A DNA stretch of 64,000 bases from an uncultured Chlorobiales bacterium (GCA_903929135.1 CAIYTH010000046.1:1-64000); one strand, 5' to 3'; counted from the first letter of the stretch, positions 30,532 to 38,948 are shown. Notes: generated by a model from the letters alone, not told the origin. Program-made: numbers and translations.

Positions 30532-31851
30532 TTACCTGTCTCCGTAATATTCCAGGTCGCTTCTGGCGATGCAGTAGTCGTACTTCGCCTGGTTGATCCT
30601 GAGCTTGGCGTAGGTGAACGACCCCTCCCGCATCAGCAGCTCGAAGGTCATGGCCATGCCGGTCCTGAACTGCTCTCCGATGAAGTCGAGGCTGACCCGG
30701 GCCTCTTCGAGGGACTTCCTTGCGACTGCAACGCGCTCCTTCGCGGTGGCCATCGCCCTGCGGGCCTTCTTGACCTCGAATTCGCTCTGCTCCTTTGCCG
30801 CTTCGTAATTGTATCGAGCCTCGAGCAACTGAGCCTTGGCTTCCTGCACCTTGCCCTGGGTAGCCATGCCGTCGAAGAGGTTCCACTGCATGTTCATGCC
30901 GATCGTAAAGCTCGATCCACCGCTCCCCATCAGAGCGGAGTCGTGCCAGTTCTGCTGGGCGAAGGCATTGAGCCTCGGCAGCCACTGGGCACGAGCCATG
31001 TCGTGCTGGAAACCGGTAACCTCCTGATAGGATTCGAGCGCCTTCAGGTCGCTCCTGCCGGCTGGATGACCATTACCGTGTGACGCCGGAGCATCTCCGT
31101 CGATAACAAGGTCTCCGGTCGGAACGACAGTGTCTTCGATATCCAGGTGCAGCATCGACCGCAGGGCATCCTCGGCGTTCTTCGCCTCATCCTGCATCAT
31201 GAGCTTCTGCTCCCTGAGTTCGGCGAGACGCACATCGGTCGAAAGCTTGTCGGACTTCGTGAGGATACCTGCCTTGTAGGCTTTTGACGCCTCGCCGCTG
31301 TATCCATGCATGATGACGATCGACTGTTCGATGGCTGCGATGTTCTTCCTCGCCATGATGAGGCCGTAATAGGCCTTTTTCACGTTCAGGTCGATCGTTT
31401 CGACAGCCCGCTCGGCCATGAATCCCTGCGCTTTCCTTGCACTCCTGGCGACCGAACGGCCGATCATGGCGTCAACGTTCAGCAGCGGCTGAACGACGCC
31501 GATCGTCGTCTGGAAATCGGTGATGCCGTCAGGATGGTTCAGTGCGGAAGGCATGAAATCCTGCTGGGTCACGATTCCCTGCTGCAGCTTGAACACGAGG
31601 TTCGCCCCCGGATCGTTGGTATGCACCCAGGTTTCGGAAACCTGGACCTTCGGCAGGTAAGCCTGCCGGCTCTGCACGATCCTGGCATCTGCCTGGTCTA
31701 TCCTTGCTTTCGCAGCCTTGATCGTGGCATTCCGCTCATGCGCCATCTTCAGCGCATCGTCGAGGGAGAGCTTCATCGCGGCGGCCTCAGCATTCGCAGA
31801 GAGTGCGAGTGCCGTCGCGAGCAGGGCGAAAACCCTTCTGGTTACCTTCAT
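30532..31851 (-). CDS. TolC-family outer membrane efflux protein
   Basis: 439 residues. Signal peptide (MKVTRRVFALLATALALSANAEA) then an outer membrane efflux protein repeat: LSLDDALKMAHERNATIKAAKARIDQADARI at the N-terminus, and the second half beginning near SDLKALESYQEV. Long amphipathic helices (AQLLEARYNYEAAKEQSEFEVKKARRA...) fit the periplasmic tunnel. The ATG at 31851 lies 5 bases after the regulator stop; a GTG at 31860 overlapping it is the alternative. With the downstream RND permease it should form a trans-envelope pump, the adaptor subunit being supplied from elsewhere or absent. Confidence 0.9.
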   Translation of the reverse strand: MKVTRRVFALLATALALSANAEAAAMKLSLDDALKMAHERNATIKAAKARIDQADARIVQSRQAYLPKVQVSETWVHTNDPGANLVFKLQQGIVTQQDFMPSALNHPDGITDFQTTIGVVQPLLNVDAMIGRSVARSARKAQGFMAERAVETIDLNVKKAYYGLIMARKNIAAIEQSIVIMHGYSGEASKAYKAGILTKSDKLSTDVRLAELREQKLMMQDEAKNAEDALRSMLHLDIEDTVVPTGDLVIDGDAPASHGNGHPAGRSDLKALESYQEVTGFQHDMARAQWLPRLNAFAQQNWHDSALMGSGGSSFTIGMNMQWNLFDGMATQGKVQEAKAQLLEARYNYEAAKEQSEFEVKKARRAMATAKERVAVARKSLEEARVSLDFIGEQFRTGMAMTFELLMREGSFTYAKLRINQAKYDYCIARSDLEYYGDR

Positions 31852-31856
31852 CGTCG

Positions 31857-32087
31857 TCACTTTTTTGAAATCAGTTTGAGAATCTTTTCCACTCTTTCAG
31901 CATCCTGATTGCTCAGGCAATGCTTCAGGTTCCGGTTCAGCACGAGGGAAAAGGTGTTGTCGAGCGCCGCCTTGGCTGCCTGGAACTGGGTGATCACCTT
32001 TTCGCACTCCTCTTCGCGCTCGATCATCTTGATAAGCCCCTGCACCTGCCCGCTGATCTTCTTCAGCCTGAGAATCACATCTTCCAT
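31857..32087 (-). CDS. CsoR/CstR-family (DUF156) transcriptional repressor
   Basis: 76-residue all-helical repressor of the CsoR/RcnR/FrmR family. Family core: RLKKISGQVQGLIKMIE, EREEECEKVITQFQAAKAAL and LNRNLKHCL. The sensing cysteines are Cys28 and Cys57. The position of the copper ligand His of CsoR (25 residues after the first Cys) holds Asn53, as in the persulfide sensor CstR. This argues against Cu(I) sensing and for a dithiol/persulfide switch, though it is inference. It heads a five-gene operon with TolC, RND, PII-like and ETHE1-like genes, and a palindrome just upstream suggests autoregulation. Confidence 0.9.
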   Translation of the reverse strand: MEDVILRLKKISGQVQGLIKMIEREEECEKVITQFQAAKAALDNTFSLVLNRNLKHCLSNQDAERVEKILKLISKK

Positions 32088-32140
32088 CTGGCGCTCCTTT
32101 TAAGGATTTGAGTCATTTGAAAAAGGCAACACATGATACC

Positions 32141-32159
32141 CATACCCCCTATGGGTATG
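32141..32159. promoter_or_regulatory. Operator palindrome upstream of the CsoR/CstR-family gene
   Basis: CATACCC-CCTAT-GGGTATG, perfect 7-bp arms around a 5-base centre, about 55 bases before the repressor start. The shape (ATACCCC..GGGTAT) agrees with operators known for CsoR/CstR-family proteins. An extra half-site, ATACCC, lies just to its left (32135-32141). It is the likely autoregulatory site for the efflux operon. Confidence 0.75.
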
Positions 32160-32167
32160 TAATAGTA

Positions 32168-32216
32168 CAAAAAAGAAAGCCTCCATGCAACCGGAAATAT
32201 TCCGGAGCATGGAGGC
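32168..32216 (-). terminator. Terminator after the DUF1997 gene
   Basis: 10-bp stem GCCTCCATGC / GCATGGAGGC enclosing a second hairpin CCGGAA-ATA-TTCCGG. On the minus strand it is followed by TTTCTTTTTTG. It lies about 20 bases after the DUF1997 gene stop and just before the operator of the efflux operon. Confidence 0.88.
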
Positions 32217-32236
32217 CCTGAAACGATAAAAAAAGG

Positions 32237-32857
32237 TCAGCAGGCCCCGCCGTCGGCGGAGAGTTCAGACATGGTGCAGCAGATATCCGACTGCACCTGG
32301 CAGAGCATGCTGTCGGTGGCCTGCTGCATGATCTTGGACATGATCGTTTCGGTCATGAACTTCAGGATGCCTTCGGGCATCATGTTCAGCGGAAAGGAGA
32401 GGGTGAAGTCGAGCGTGATGTCGGTCTCGAAATGTACCTCGGTTTTGCCGTCGTCAAGGTGGTAGAGGCATATCCGCGCTTCTGCCTGGCCGACGAAGGT
32501 GTGCTCACCGTGAGACTTGGCGTCGGATACGGCCGGAGCATTGACCCAGCGGATGCACCTGCCGGTCACGGTGCCTGCCGGAAGCGGTTCCTCTCCGGAG
32601 ATCGGCCCGGGAGGGGTGGACGCAGGACCGAGATGCTCCTCGTTCTGTTTGACGAAGAATACAGCGGTAATGGGGTTGTCCCTCGGATCATTGACCTGGA
32701 ATACCCATTGATACACCCCGTGTTTCTCCAGAAACTCCACATTGGTGCAATAAGGATTGCATTTGAGGATCTTGACATGATCGGAGAAATAGGTCACCGA
32801 CTCGTGAAGGCAAGATTCAACAATCACCTTGGCCCGACTTTTTCCTACTACTTCCAT
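32237..32857 (-). CDS. DUF1997-like protein (SRPBCC-type)
   Basis: 206 residues, no signal peptide or membrane helix. The pattern of strands with FQVNDPRDNPITAVFFVKQN, then KTEVHFETDITLDFTLSFPLNMMPEGILKFMTETIMSKIMQQ, fits the DUF1997 family found in green sulfur bacteria, cyanobacteria and plastids, with a lipid- or pigment-binding-like START fold. The function is not known. The C-terminus is unusual: CQVQSDICCTMSELSADGGAC has four cysteines. Monocistronic with its own terminator. Confidence 0.72.
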   Translation of the reverse strand: MEVVGKSRAKVIVESCLHESVTYFSDHVKILKCNPYCTNVEFLEKHGVYQWVFQVNDPRDNPITAVFFVKQNEEHLGPASTPPGPISGEEPLPAGTVTGRCIRWVNAPAVSDAKSHGEHTFVGQAEARICLYHLDDGKTEVHFETDITLDFTLSFPLNMMPEGILKFMTETIMSKIMQQATDSMLCQVQSDICCTMSELSADGGAC

Positions 32858-33238
32858 AACAACAGAAACTATAGCGTTTTAATAATGAACAACTTATATG
32901 CCGCCAGCCTGCCGGATCGAAACGGGAAAGCGCTCAAGACCCAAATCTGGCTGCCCCGAAATATCGATGCGCTTTAGCGAAATAATAAAAACCGACAGGC
33001 TCAGATCAAAACCCCTCCCGAAATAACCTCCTCCCGACGGAACCTCCTCTGAAGTACTGTGAAGCGGCTGCGGAAACTTCTCCATGAACGCGCAACAAAA
33101 TTCCAGAGTTCCCGAATATGACCATCTTCATGAACACGATCGATGGCCTGCAGAACCTGCAATCCTTTATATCGAAGTTTTTGCTTATACTTGTATGCTT
33201 TTTCACCCATGGTATCTGTCATCACAACCGTCCCGTCA
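32858..33238. other. Intergenic region before the small membrane peptide
   Basis: About 380 bases with no convincing gene. The minus-strand 84-residue ORF (33001-33255) is Arg-rich and lacks family features, so it was left out. Promoters for the leftward DUF1997 gene (AT-rich at 32865-32900) and for the rightward peptide are expected here. No hairpin terminator was recognised. Confidence 0.5.
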
Positions 33239-33361
33239 ATGGCTGACTCATTCAACTACACCACGATTTTCGCCCCGCTGGGTTTTTTCATCGGAGGCAT
33301 CCTTCTGGTGCTCCTGCTCAACAGGTTCATCGGTAAAACCCAGAACAAAAAGGCCGAGTAA
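33239..33361 (+). CDS. 40-residue single-helix membrane protein
   Basis: MADSFNYTT then one clear membrane helix (IFAPLGFFIGGILLVLLLNRF, about residues 10-30) and a charged tail (GKTQNKKAE). An upstream ATG at 33209 would add ten residues. No ribosome site is clear for either. The gene ends 206 bases before csmB. Its size and single helix resemble small accessory subunits of photosynthetic or respiratory complexes. Two small single-helix subunits (PscE, PscF) are known in the green sulfur reaction centre; I cannot tell whether this is one of them. Confidence 0.6.
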   Translation: MADSFNYTTIFAPLGFFIGGILLVLLLNRFIGKTQNKKAE

Positions 33362-33567
33362 CGTCGTAAATACCGGGCTCAGTTGATCAAAACACTGACG
33401 TCGGTCCCCGCTCGGGGATGTCGTTGCGACTATTGTTCAAAACACAGCCGGAACACGTTTTCTCTTGCGCAAACGTTCAAAATATATTAGCTTTTGATAT
33501 AACAGAAAGCCTGCCTCCGGGCCGAGATTTTCTCTTAGTGCTTTCAACAACTCAAACATATACGACT

Positions 33568-33792
33568 ATGTCAAACGGAAACTTCGACATCAATGCTGCA
33601 GTAAGCTCCCTTACCGAAAGCGCCGGCAAGCTGTTCCAGCTTCAGGTCGACCTGGCCAACAACACCCTGAAGACTCTCGTCAGCGTTGCTGAGCCGCTCG
33701 CCAAGACCGCTACCGACCTGATCGGCAACGTTGCAAACGCAGCCAACCAGATCCTGCAGAGCGTTTCCGCAGCTATCGCTCCGAAAAAGTAA
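33568..33792 (+). CDS. csmB: Chlorosome envelope protein, CsmB/CsmF family
   Basis: 74-residue protein of the chlorosome envelope, the lipid monolayer around the bacteriochlorophyll aggregate. The sequence MSNGNFDINAAVSSLTES...KLFQLQVDLANN...ATDLIGNVANAANQILQSVSAAIAPKK matches the CsmB-type pattern, with an amphipathic body and a conserved APKK end. CsmF is the close paralogue and cannot be fully excluded. The ATG has no clear Shine-Dalgarno, although the gene should be highly expressed. A strong terminator follows within 20 bases, so it is probably monocistronic. Confidence 0.87.
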   Translation: MSNGNFDINAAVSSLTESAGKLFQLQVDLANNTLKTLVSVAEPLAKTATDLIGNVANAANQILQSVSAAIAPKK

Positions 33793-33808
33793 GGCATCCG
33801 CCTGAACC

Positions 33809-33847
33809 AAAAGCACCTTACGCCTCCGCGTAAGGTGCTTTTTTTTT
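33809..33847 (+). terminator. Rho-independent terminator after csmB
   Basis: Perfect 15-bp stem AAAAGCACCTTACGC with loop CTCC, followed by a run of T. A textbook terminator for a highly expressed gene. Confidence 0.95.
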
Positions 33848-33889
33848 ACCCTTACCGTTTTTTTCATTGTGCAGGAAGCACCCCGACCC

Positions 33890-34894
33890 ATGGAACCCAG
33901 GGAACTGATCGGACAACTCTACCCGGCCGACGAACGTGATTGCCTGACGATCGTCAAAATCCAGGGCGACGCTTCGAACCGGCAGTATTTCCGTGTATCC
34001 AGTCAACACGACACGCACATCGCCTGCATCGACCCGGCCTTCAGGGGCGGGACGCCCGACTCCTATCCGTTCCTTACCGTAGGCAGACTCCTGGCCGGTC
34101 ATGGCGTTAGGGTGCCAAAGGTGCTGGCTTGCGACAGTACAAACGGAGTGCTTCTGATCGAGGACTGCGGCGACAGGATGCTTCAGGACGAAGCACGAAT
34201 CCTCGATGCCGATGCGCTTGAGGAGCGCTACCGACAGGTGGTCGACCTGCTCGTCGAGATACAGTCGATCAGGTCGCAAGGAGCTCCCATCCCGTTTTCC
34301 CTGAGCTTCGACCATGAAAAACTGATGTTCGAGTTCGATTTTTTCATTGAACACGCCCTGCGAGGCCTCTTCGGCGGCCTGTTCGATGAATCTTCGATCG
34401 ACGCCCTACGGCGTGAGTTTGAGTCCATTGCAGCGCTCCTGGTGAGGCCGGAGCATTTCGTCCTGAACCACCGGGATTTCCATAGCAGAAACATCATGCT
34501 TTTCCGAAGCGAGCCGGTCGTGATCGATTTCCAGGATGCGAGGCTCGGACTGCCGCAGTATGATGCGGTATCGCTCCTCAGGGACTCGTACGTGAGCCTC
34601 GATGCGGACCTGGTCGAATCGCTGAAAGCGCACCATTTCAGCCAGCTCGAGAACCGGGGAATCATTTCGATGAGCTTCTCCGAATACCTCAGGTATTTCG
34701 ACCTGATGGCCTTCCAGCGCAACATCAAGGCAATCGGGACCTTCAGCTTCCAGGTCTCGGTCAAGGGAAACCTCTCCTTCAAGCCGAGCATCGCCCCGAC
34801 CCTGGCCTACCTGCCGGCATACATCGCAGCGCAACCGGAACTGGCCTCTGCCGGCAGGCTCCTGGAACCTCTCATCCGTACCATCGCCTCATGA
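33890..34894 (+). CDS. amgK: AmgK-like sugar kinase (aminoglycoside phosphotransferase fold)
   Basis: 334 residues with the APH kinase fold. The phosphate-binding loop is in GDASNRQYFRV near residue 28. The catalytic loop is LNHRDFHSRNIML (Brenner-type HxDxHxxN) near 198, and the metal-binding VVIDFQDARLGLPQYD follows. This pattern is that of AmgK, which phosphorylates MurNAc/GlcNAc at the anomeric position in peptidoglycan recycling. The downstream gene overlaps by 4 bases (ATGA) and is a MurU-like nucleotidyltransferase, the natural partner. The start is the ATG after CAGGAAG; a GTG 21 bases earlier is possible. Confidence 0.85.
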   Translation: MEPRELIGQLYPADERDCLTIVKIQGDASNRQYFRVSSQHDTHIACIDPAFRGGTPDSYPFLTVGRLLAGHGVRVPKVLACDSTNGVLLIEDCGDRMLQDEARILDADALEERYRQVVDLLVEIQSIRSQGAPIPFSLSFDHEKLMFEFDFFIEHALRGLFGGLFDESSIDALRREFESIAALLVRPEHFVLNHRDFHSRNIMLFRSEPVVIDFQDARLGLPQYDAVSLLRDSYVSLDADLVESLKAHHFSQLENRGIISMSFSEYLRYFDLMAFQRNIKAIGTFSFQVSVKGNLSFKPSIAPTLAYLPAYIAAQPELASAGRLLEPLIRTIAS

Positions 34895-35820
34895 ATGCAT
34901 TCGTCCTGGCCGCCGGCTTCGGCACACGTCTCCAGCCAATGACCGACAAGACCCCCAAGCCCCTTGTGCCGGTGCTGAACGTACCCAGCATCTGCTATAC
35001 CCTCTACCTCCTGAAGAAGGCCGGAATCCGCAAGGCCATCATCAACATCCACCATCATCCCGACTGCATCCGCCGTTTTTTCGAGCAACACGATTTCGGC
35101 AGCCTCGAGATCGTGCTCTCCGAGGAGAAGATCATCCTGGGGACCGGAGGCGGGCTGAAAAAGTGTGAACAGCTCCTCGAAGGCGAGGATTTCCTGCTCA
35201 TCAACAGCGACATCATCAGCGACATCGATCTCACTCTGCTGATCGCCAGCCACCGCCGGAGCGGCATGGGGGGAACGCTGGCGCTCTACGAAACCCCGTT
35301 GGCGGGTGAGATCGGCCAGGTGGGGGTGAGGAACGGGCAGGTGCTCGATTTCAGGAACATGCGCAACACCGGCCTCTTGTCGTCCTTCATCTACACCGGT
35401 ACGGCCGTGCTGAGTCCATCGATCTTCAGGCACCTCAGGGAGGAGTTCTCGAGCATCGTGGATACGGGATTCACCGGGCTGATCGACCATGAAGGACTCG
35501 GCTTTTACGAGCACCGTGGCCTCTGGCTGGATATCGGCACCCTGCAGAACTTTTATCAGGCCAACCTTGACGATAATTTGCGTATTCTTCAACTCGAACC
35601 GCAGATGAAAAGCCGAATCGGCATGTGGCCACACCTGGTTTCCGGCCATGCTTCGGTCAGTCCCGATGCCAGCGTGGATCGGTCAGTGCTGGGCGAAGGT
35701 TGCTCGATCGGCCCGGGAGCCGTCGTAGATCATTCGGTGCTCCTGCCGGGAACAATCGTGCAGCGGAACTCGATCATCAGGGACTCGATCGCCGGCCCGG
35801 GATGGATCATCAAGCCCTGA
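34891..35820 (+). CDS. murU: MurU-like sugar-1-phosphate nucleotidyltransferase
   Basis: 309 residues. Nucleotidyltransferase signature MNAFVLAAGFGTRLQPMTDKTPKPLVPVLN at the N-terminus, the metal site LLINSDII near residue 108, GLWLDIGTLQNFY near 210, and a C-terminal left-handed-helix region (ASVSPDASVDRSVLGEGCSIGPGAVVDHSVLLPG). By itself it could be a mannose- or glucose-1-phosphate nucleotidylyltransferase. Coupling to the AmgK-like kinase makes MurNAc-1-phosphate uridylyltransferase the best inference. Classic MurU (~220 residues) lacks the hexapeptide C-terminal domain, so specificity needs testing. Confidence 0.82.
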   Translation: MNAFVLAAGFGTRLQPMTDKTPKPLVPVLNVPSICYTLYLLKKAGIRKAIINIHHHPDCIRRFFEQHDFGSLEIVLSEEKIILGTGGGLKKCEQLLEGEDFLLINSDIISDIDLTLLIASHRRSGMGGTLALYETPLAGEIGQVGVRNGQVLDFRNMRNTGLLSSFIYTGTAVLSPSIFRHLREEFSSIVDTGFTGLIDHEGLGFYEHRGLWLDIGTLQNFYQANLDDNLRILQLEPQMKSRIGMWPHLVSGHASVSPDASVDRSVLGEGCSIGPGAVVDHSVLLPGTIVQRNSIIRDSIAGPGWIIKP

Positions 35821-35848
35821 CTCGTCATCACGGCAACTCCTCAACCTT

Positions 35849-37015
35849 ATGGTGCTCAACGGACTCGACCTGCTCCTTCATGACCCTTCGGCATGCCTGA
35901 ACCGGCGCGTCGGGCTCATCGCAAACCAGACGTCGGTCTCGGCCGGCCTCGACTACTCCTGGTCCCTGCTTGAACGGTCAGGCGTTCGACTGACACGGAT
36001 TTTTTCCCCGGAACACGGCCTCTATTCGACGGAACAGGACCAGATCTCCGTTGATCGCCAGCCCGACACGGGATGCGAAATCGTCAGCCTGTACGGCAGT
36101 TCGGCACAGTCGCTCCTGCCGGATCGTACGCACCTCGAAGGACTCGACCTGGTGCTGTTCGACATCCAGGATGTCGGGTCACGCTACTACACCTACGTCA
36201 ATACTCTCGCCCTGTTCATGGAAGCGGCCCAGGGGCTCGACATCGAGATCATGGTCCTCGACCGCCCGAACCCGCTTGGCGGAAACCTGATCGAGGGTCC
36301 GCTGCTCGAACCGGCATTCCACTCGTTCGTCGGCGTCATGCCGGTACCGGTCCGTCACGGACTGACCGCAGGCGAGATCGCCCATTTCTACCGGGATTAC
36401 AAAAAACTCGATGTCAACCTCAGCGTCATACCGATGCTTGGCTGGAACCGCTCGATGCTCTTCCCCGAAACCGGCCTGCCATGGGTGCCTCCATCCCCGA
36501 ACATGCCGACGTTCGAAGTGGCCGAGGTCTATCCCGGCATGTGCCTCTTCGAAGGGCTGAACCTGTCTGAAGGCCGGGGAACGACCATGCCCTTCCTGAT
36601 GAGCGGAGCGCCATTCATCGACCCCTTCGAGCTGGCGGCTCGCCTCGGTGCGCTGGGCCTCGAGGGGGTCGTGTTCAGGCCCACCTGGTTCAGGCCGACC
36701 TTCCACAAGTACCGCGACGAAGTGATCGGAGGCATCTACCTCCATGTCACGGACCACGCGCGGTTCCGGCCGTTCTCCACCGGGGTGGCCATGACCCGTA
36801 CCATCATGGAGCTCTACCCTGACCGGCTCTCATTCCTCGACGGCGTCTATGAGTTCAACGACACCGTTCCGGCCTTCGACCTCCTGGCCGGCAGCGGCGT
36901 CATCCGCTCGAAGATCCTGAACGGCGATTCCGTGGAATCGATCCTATCATCTTGGGAGAGTGACGAAGCCGGTTTTGCGGCCGTCAAACCGAACTTTCAC
37001 CTGTACGAGGGCTGA
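35849..37015 (+). CDS. namZ: DUF1343 exo-beta-N-acetylmuramidase (NamZ/YbbC-like)
   Basis: 388 residues of the DUF1343 family, whose characterised members (NamZ/YbbC) release MurNAc from the non-reducing end of peptidoglycan fragments. Signatures: RVGLIANQTSV near residue 24, RIFSPEHGLY near 53, DIQDVGSRYYTYV near 107, VLDRPNPLGG near 138, and NLSEGRGTTMPF near 246. No signal peptide is visible, so this copy appears cytoplasmic, unlike secreted members. It lies 28 bases after the MurU-like gene, and a sodium symporter follows, which fits a MurNAc salvage unit. Confidence 0.9.
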   Translation: MVLNGLDLLLHDPSACLNRRVGLIANQTSVSAGLDYSWSLLERSGVRLTRIFSPEHGLYSTEQDQISVDRQPDTGCEIVSLYGSSAQSLLPDRTHLEGLDLVLFDIQDVGSRYYTYVNTLALFMEAAQGLDIEIMVLDRPNPLGGNLIEGPLLEPAFHSFVGVMPVPVRHGLTAGEIAHFYRDYKKLDVNLSVIPMLGWNRSMLFPETGLPWVPPSPNMPTFEVAEVYPGMCLFEGLNLSEGRGTTMPFLMSGAPFIDPFELAARLGALGLEGVVFRPTWFRPTFHKYRDEVIGGIYLHVTDHARFRPFSTGVAMTRTIMELYPDRLSFLDGVYEFNDTVPAFDLLAGSGVIRSKILNGDSVESILSSWESDEAGFAAVKPNFHLYEG

Positions 37016-37062
37016 GATGCCCACTGCAGCGCAACCATCCACTACCTTCAGCGCAAACCGAT

Positions 37063-38475
37063 ATGCTGCCCCTTGATTTTGCGATCGTCATGCTCTTTCT
37101 TGCCGGAAACACCCTCTTCGGTCTCTGGCATGCGAAAGGCAACAAAAGTACCGGGGACTATTTCCTGGGGGGGCACAAGCTTCCCTGGGTGGTTTCGATG
37201 TTCTCCATCGTGGCTTCAGAAACCTCGGTGCTCACCTTCGTCAGCGTACCCGGCCTCGCATACCGCGGGGACTGGACCTTCCTGCAGCTACCTCTCGGTT
37301 ACCTCATCGGACGGTTCCTGGTCAGCCTGCTGCTGCTGCCGCTCTACTTCAGGCATGGCGTCAGCTCCATTTACGAAATCATCGGCATGCGGTTCGGTCC
37401 GGAGATGCAGAAAGTGGCCTCGACGGTGTTCCTGGTCACCCGGACGCTCGGAGACGCCATCAGGTTTCTGGCCGCAGGGGTCGTCGTCCAGGTGGTTACC
37501 GGCTGGTCACTGCCCATGTCCGTCATCGTCATCGGAATGGTAACCCTCGTTTACACCCTTTCCGGGGGAATCAAGGCCGTGGTCTGGCTCGAAAGCTTCC
37601 AGTTCGGGCTCTACCTCTCGGGTGGCCTCCTCTCCATCTTCTTCATCCTGCAGAACCTGCATATGACGTTGCCTGAGGCGCTGGCGAGCCTCTCGTCGGC
37701 AGGCAAGCTGAAGATCATCAACCCCGACATCCCGCATATTCTCACCAACCCGATGGCCTTCACCGGGGCTTTTTTCGGAGGCATTCTCCTCTCGCTCTGC
37801 TCGCACGGCGTTGATTACATGATGGTGCAGCGGGTGCTCGGCTGCAAAAACCTCGCCGCGGCCAGGAAAGCCATGATCGGCAGCGGGTTTTTCGTCCTTT
37901 TCCAGTTTGCGGTGTTCCTGCTCGCCGGCTCGATGATCTTCCTGTTCATGCACGGCGCTCCGGTCGAAAAAGACCGGGAATTCGCCACGTTCATCGTACA
38001 CGGCCTCCCGTCGGGGCTGAAGGGGCTGCTGGTTGCCGGCGTGCTCTCCGCAGCCATGTCGACGCACAGCTCGGCAATCAACTCGCTGGCTTCGTCGACG
38101 GTCAACGATATCATGGGTGGCAGGGCATCGCTCACCCTTTCGCGCATCATCAGCTTCGTCTGGGCCGTGGTGCTGATCGTGATCGCCCTGATGTTCGACG
38201 AAAGCGACAAGGCGATCGTCATGGTAGGTCTTGAAATCGCTTCATTTACCTACGGCGGCCTGCTCGGGCTGTTCCTGCTCTCAAAAAGCCGGAAATCCTT
38301 CAGGCCGGTCAGCCTTGTCACCGGCCTCCTGGCCAGCATGCTCGTGGTTTTCGCGCTGAAGCACTTCGGTCTGGCCTGGACCTGGTACATCGCCATATCG
38401 GTTACGGTAAACCTGCTGACGACGATCGGCATCGAAACTGTTTTTTTCAGAAGCCGCTCATCGTCGTCACGATAA
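37063..38475 (+). CDS. Sodium:solute symporter family transporter
   Basis: 470 residues with 12-13 membrane helices; SSS (SLC5-like) family. Typical features: NKSTGDYFLGGHKLPWWV-like segment near residue 28, SIVASETSVLTFVSVPGLAYRGDW near 48 and the GGIKAVVWLESFQFGLYL stretch near 165. MSTHSSAINSLASSTVNDI lies near 330. The substrate cannot be read from sequence. Its place after amgK-murU-namZ suggests uptake of a MurNAc-type sugar or another cell-wall fragment; this is contextual inference. Confidence 0.9.
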   Translation: MLPLDFAIVMLFLAGNTLFGLWHAKGNKSTGDYFLGGHKLPWVVSMFSIVASETSVLTFVSVPGLAYRGDWTFLQLPLGYLIGRFLVSLLLLPLYFRHGVSSIYEIIGMRFGPEMQKVASTVFLVTRTLGDAIRFLAAGVVVQVVTGWSLPMSVIVIGMVTLVYTLSGGIKAVVWLESFQFGLYLSGGLLSIFFILQNLHMTLPEALASLSSAGKLKIINPDIPHILTNPMAFTGAFFGGILLSLCSHGVDYMMVQRVLGCKNLAAARKAMIGSGFFVLFQFAVFLLAGSMIFLFMHGAPVEKDREFATFIVHGLPSGLKGLLVAGVLSAAMSTHSSAINSLASSTVNDIMGGRASLTLSRIISFVWAVVLIVIALMFDESDKAIVMVGLEIASFTYGGLLGLFLLSKSRKSFRPVSLVTGLLASMLVVFALKHFGLAWTWYIAISVTVNLLTTIGIETVFFRSRSSSSR

Positions 38476-38570
38476 ACGTTTTTTGCCTGCAAACTGCTAT
38501 CTTACGCATAGGGAACCGGTGATATACAGCTCTGCCGGACCGGCGGCAGGGAAAACCCAGCGTATCGACC

Positions 38571-38948
38571 ATGAAACGTTACGATACCATCCTGGTCATC
38601 GAGGATGATGAAGACATCCGGCAAATGATCTGCGATATCCTCGGGGATGAAGGTTACGAAACCATCCAGGCTGCCAATGGCCTCGAAGGCCTTATCATCC
38701 TGAGGAAATATCCGAAGATCAGCATCATCATCACCGACCTGCTCATGCCCGAAAAGGAGGGCATAGAAACGATCACGGAGATCAGAAAAGATCATCCCGG
38801 CCTCATGATCCTTGCCATTTCAGGGGGCGGAATCTGCATGCCGGAAAACTACCTCAACCTCGCCAAGGCCATGGGGGCCAATGCCACACTCAGCAAGCCG
38901 TTCGGCAGAAGGGAGTTGCTGAACGCACTGGAAAACATGGAACGGTAG
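38571..38948 (+). CDS. Stand-alone CheY-like response regulator (first copy)
   Basis: 125-residue receiver domain with no output domain. Acidic pocket EDDED (residues 11-15), phosphoacceptor Asp in IIITDLLMPEKEG near residue 58, ILAISGGG near 83 (the conserved Thr/Ser), and the KPFGRRELL Lys near 112. It stands 145 bases before the large hybrid kinase and is highly similar to the receiver placed directly after that kinase, including the unusual ISGGG...ENYL...A..GANATL segment. It probably takes phosphate from that kinase. Confidence 0.92.
   Translation: MKRYDTILVIEDDEDIRQMICDILGDEGYETIQAANGLEGLIILRKYPKISIIITDLLMPEKEGIETITEIRKDHPGLMILAISGGGICMPENYLNLAKAMGANATLSKPFGRRELLNALENMER

Noticed and set aside
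33001-33255. 84-residue minus-strand ORF overlapping the small membrane peptide
   Set aside because: Arg-rich, no motif, and it conflicts with the better 40-residue membrane protein on the plus strand.
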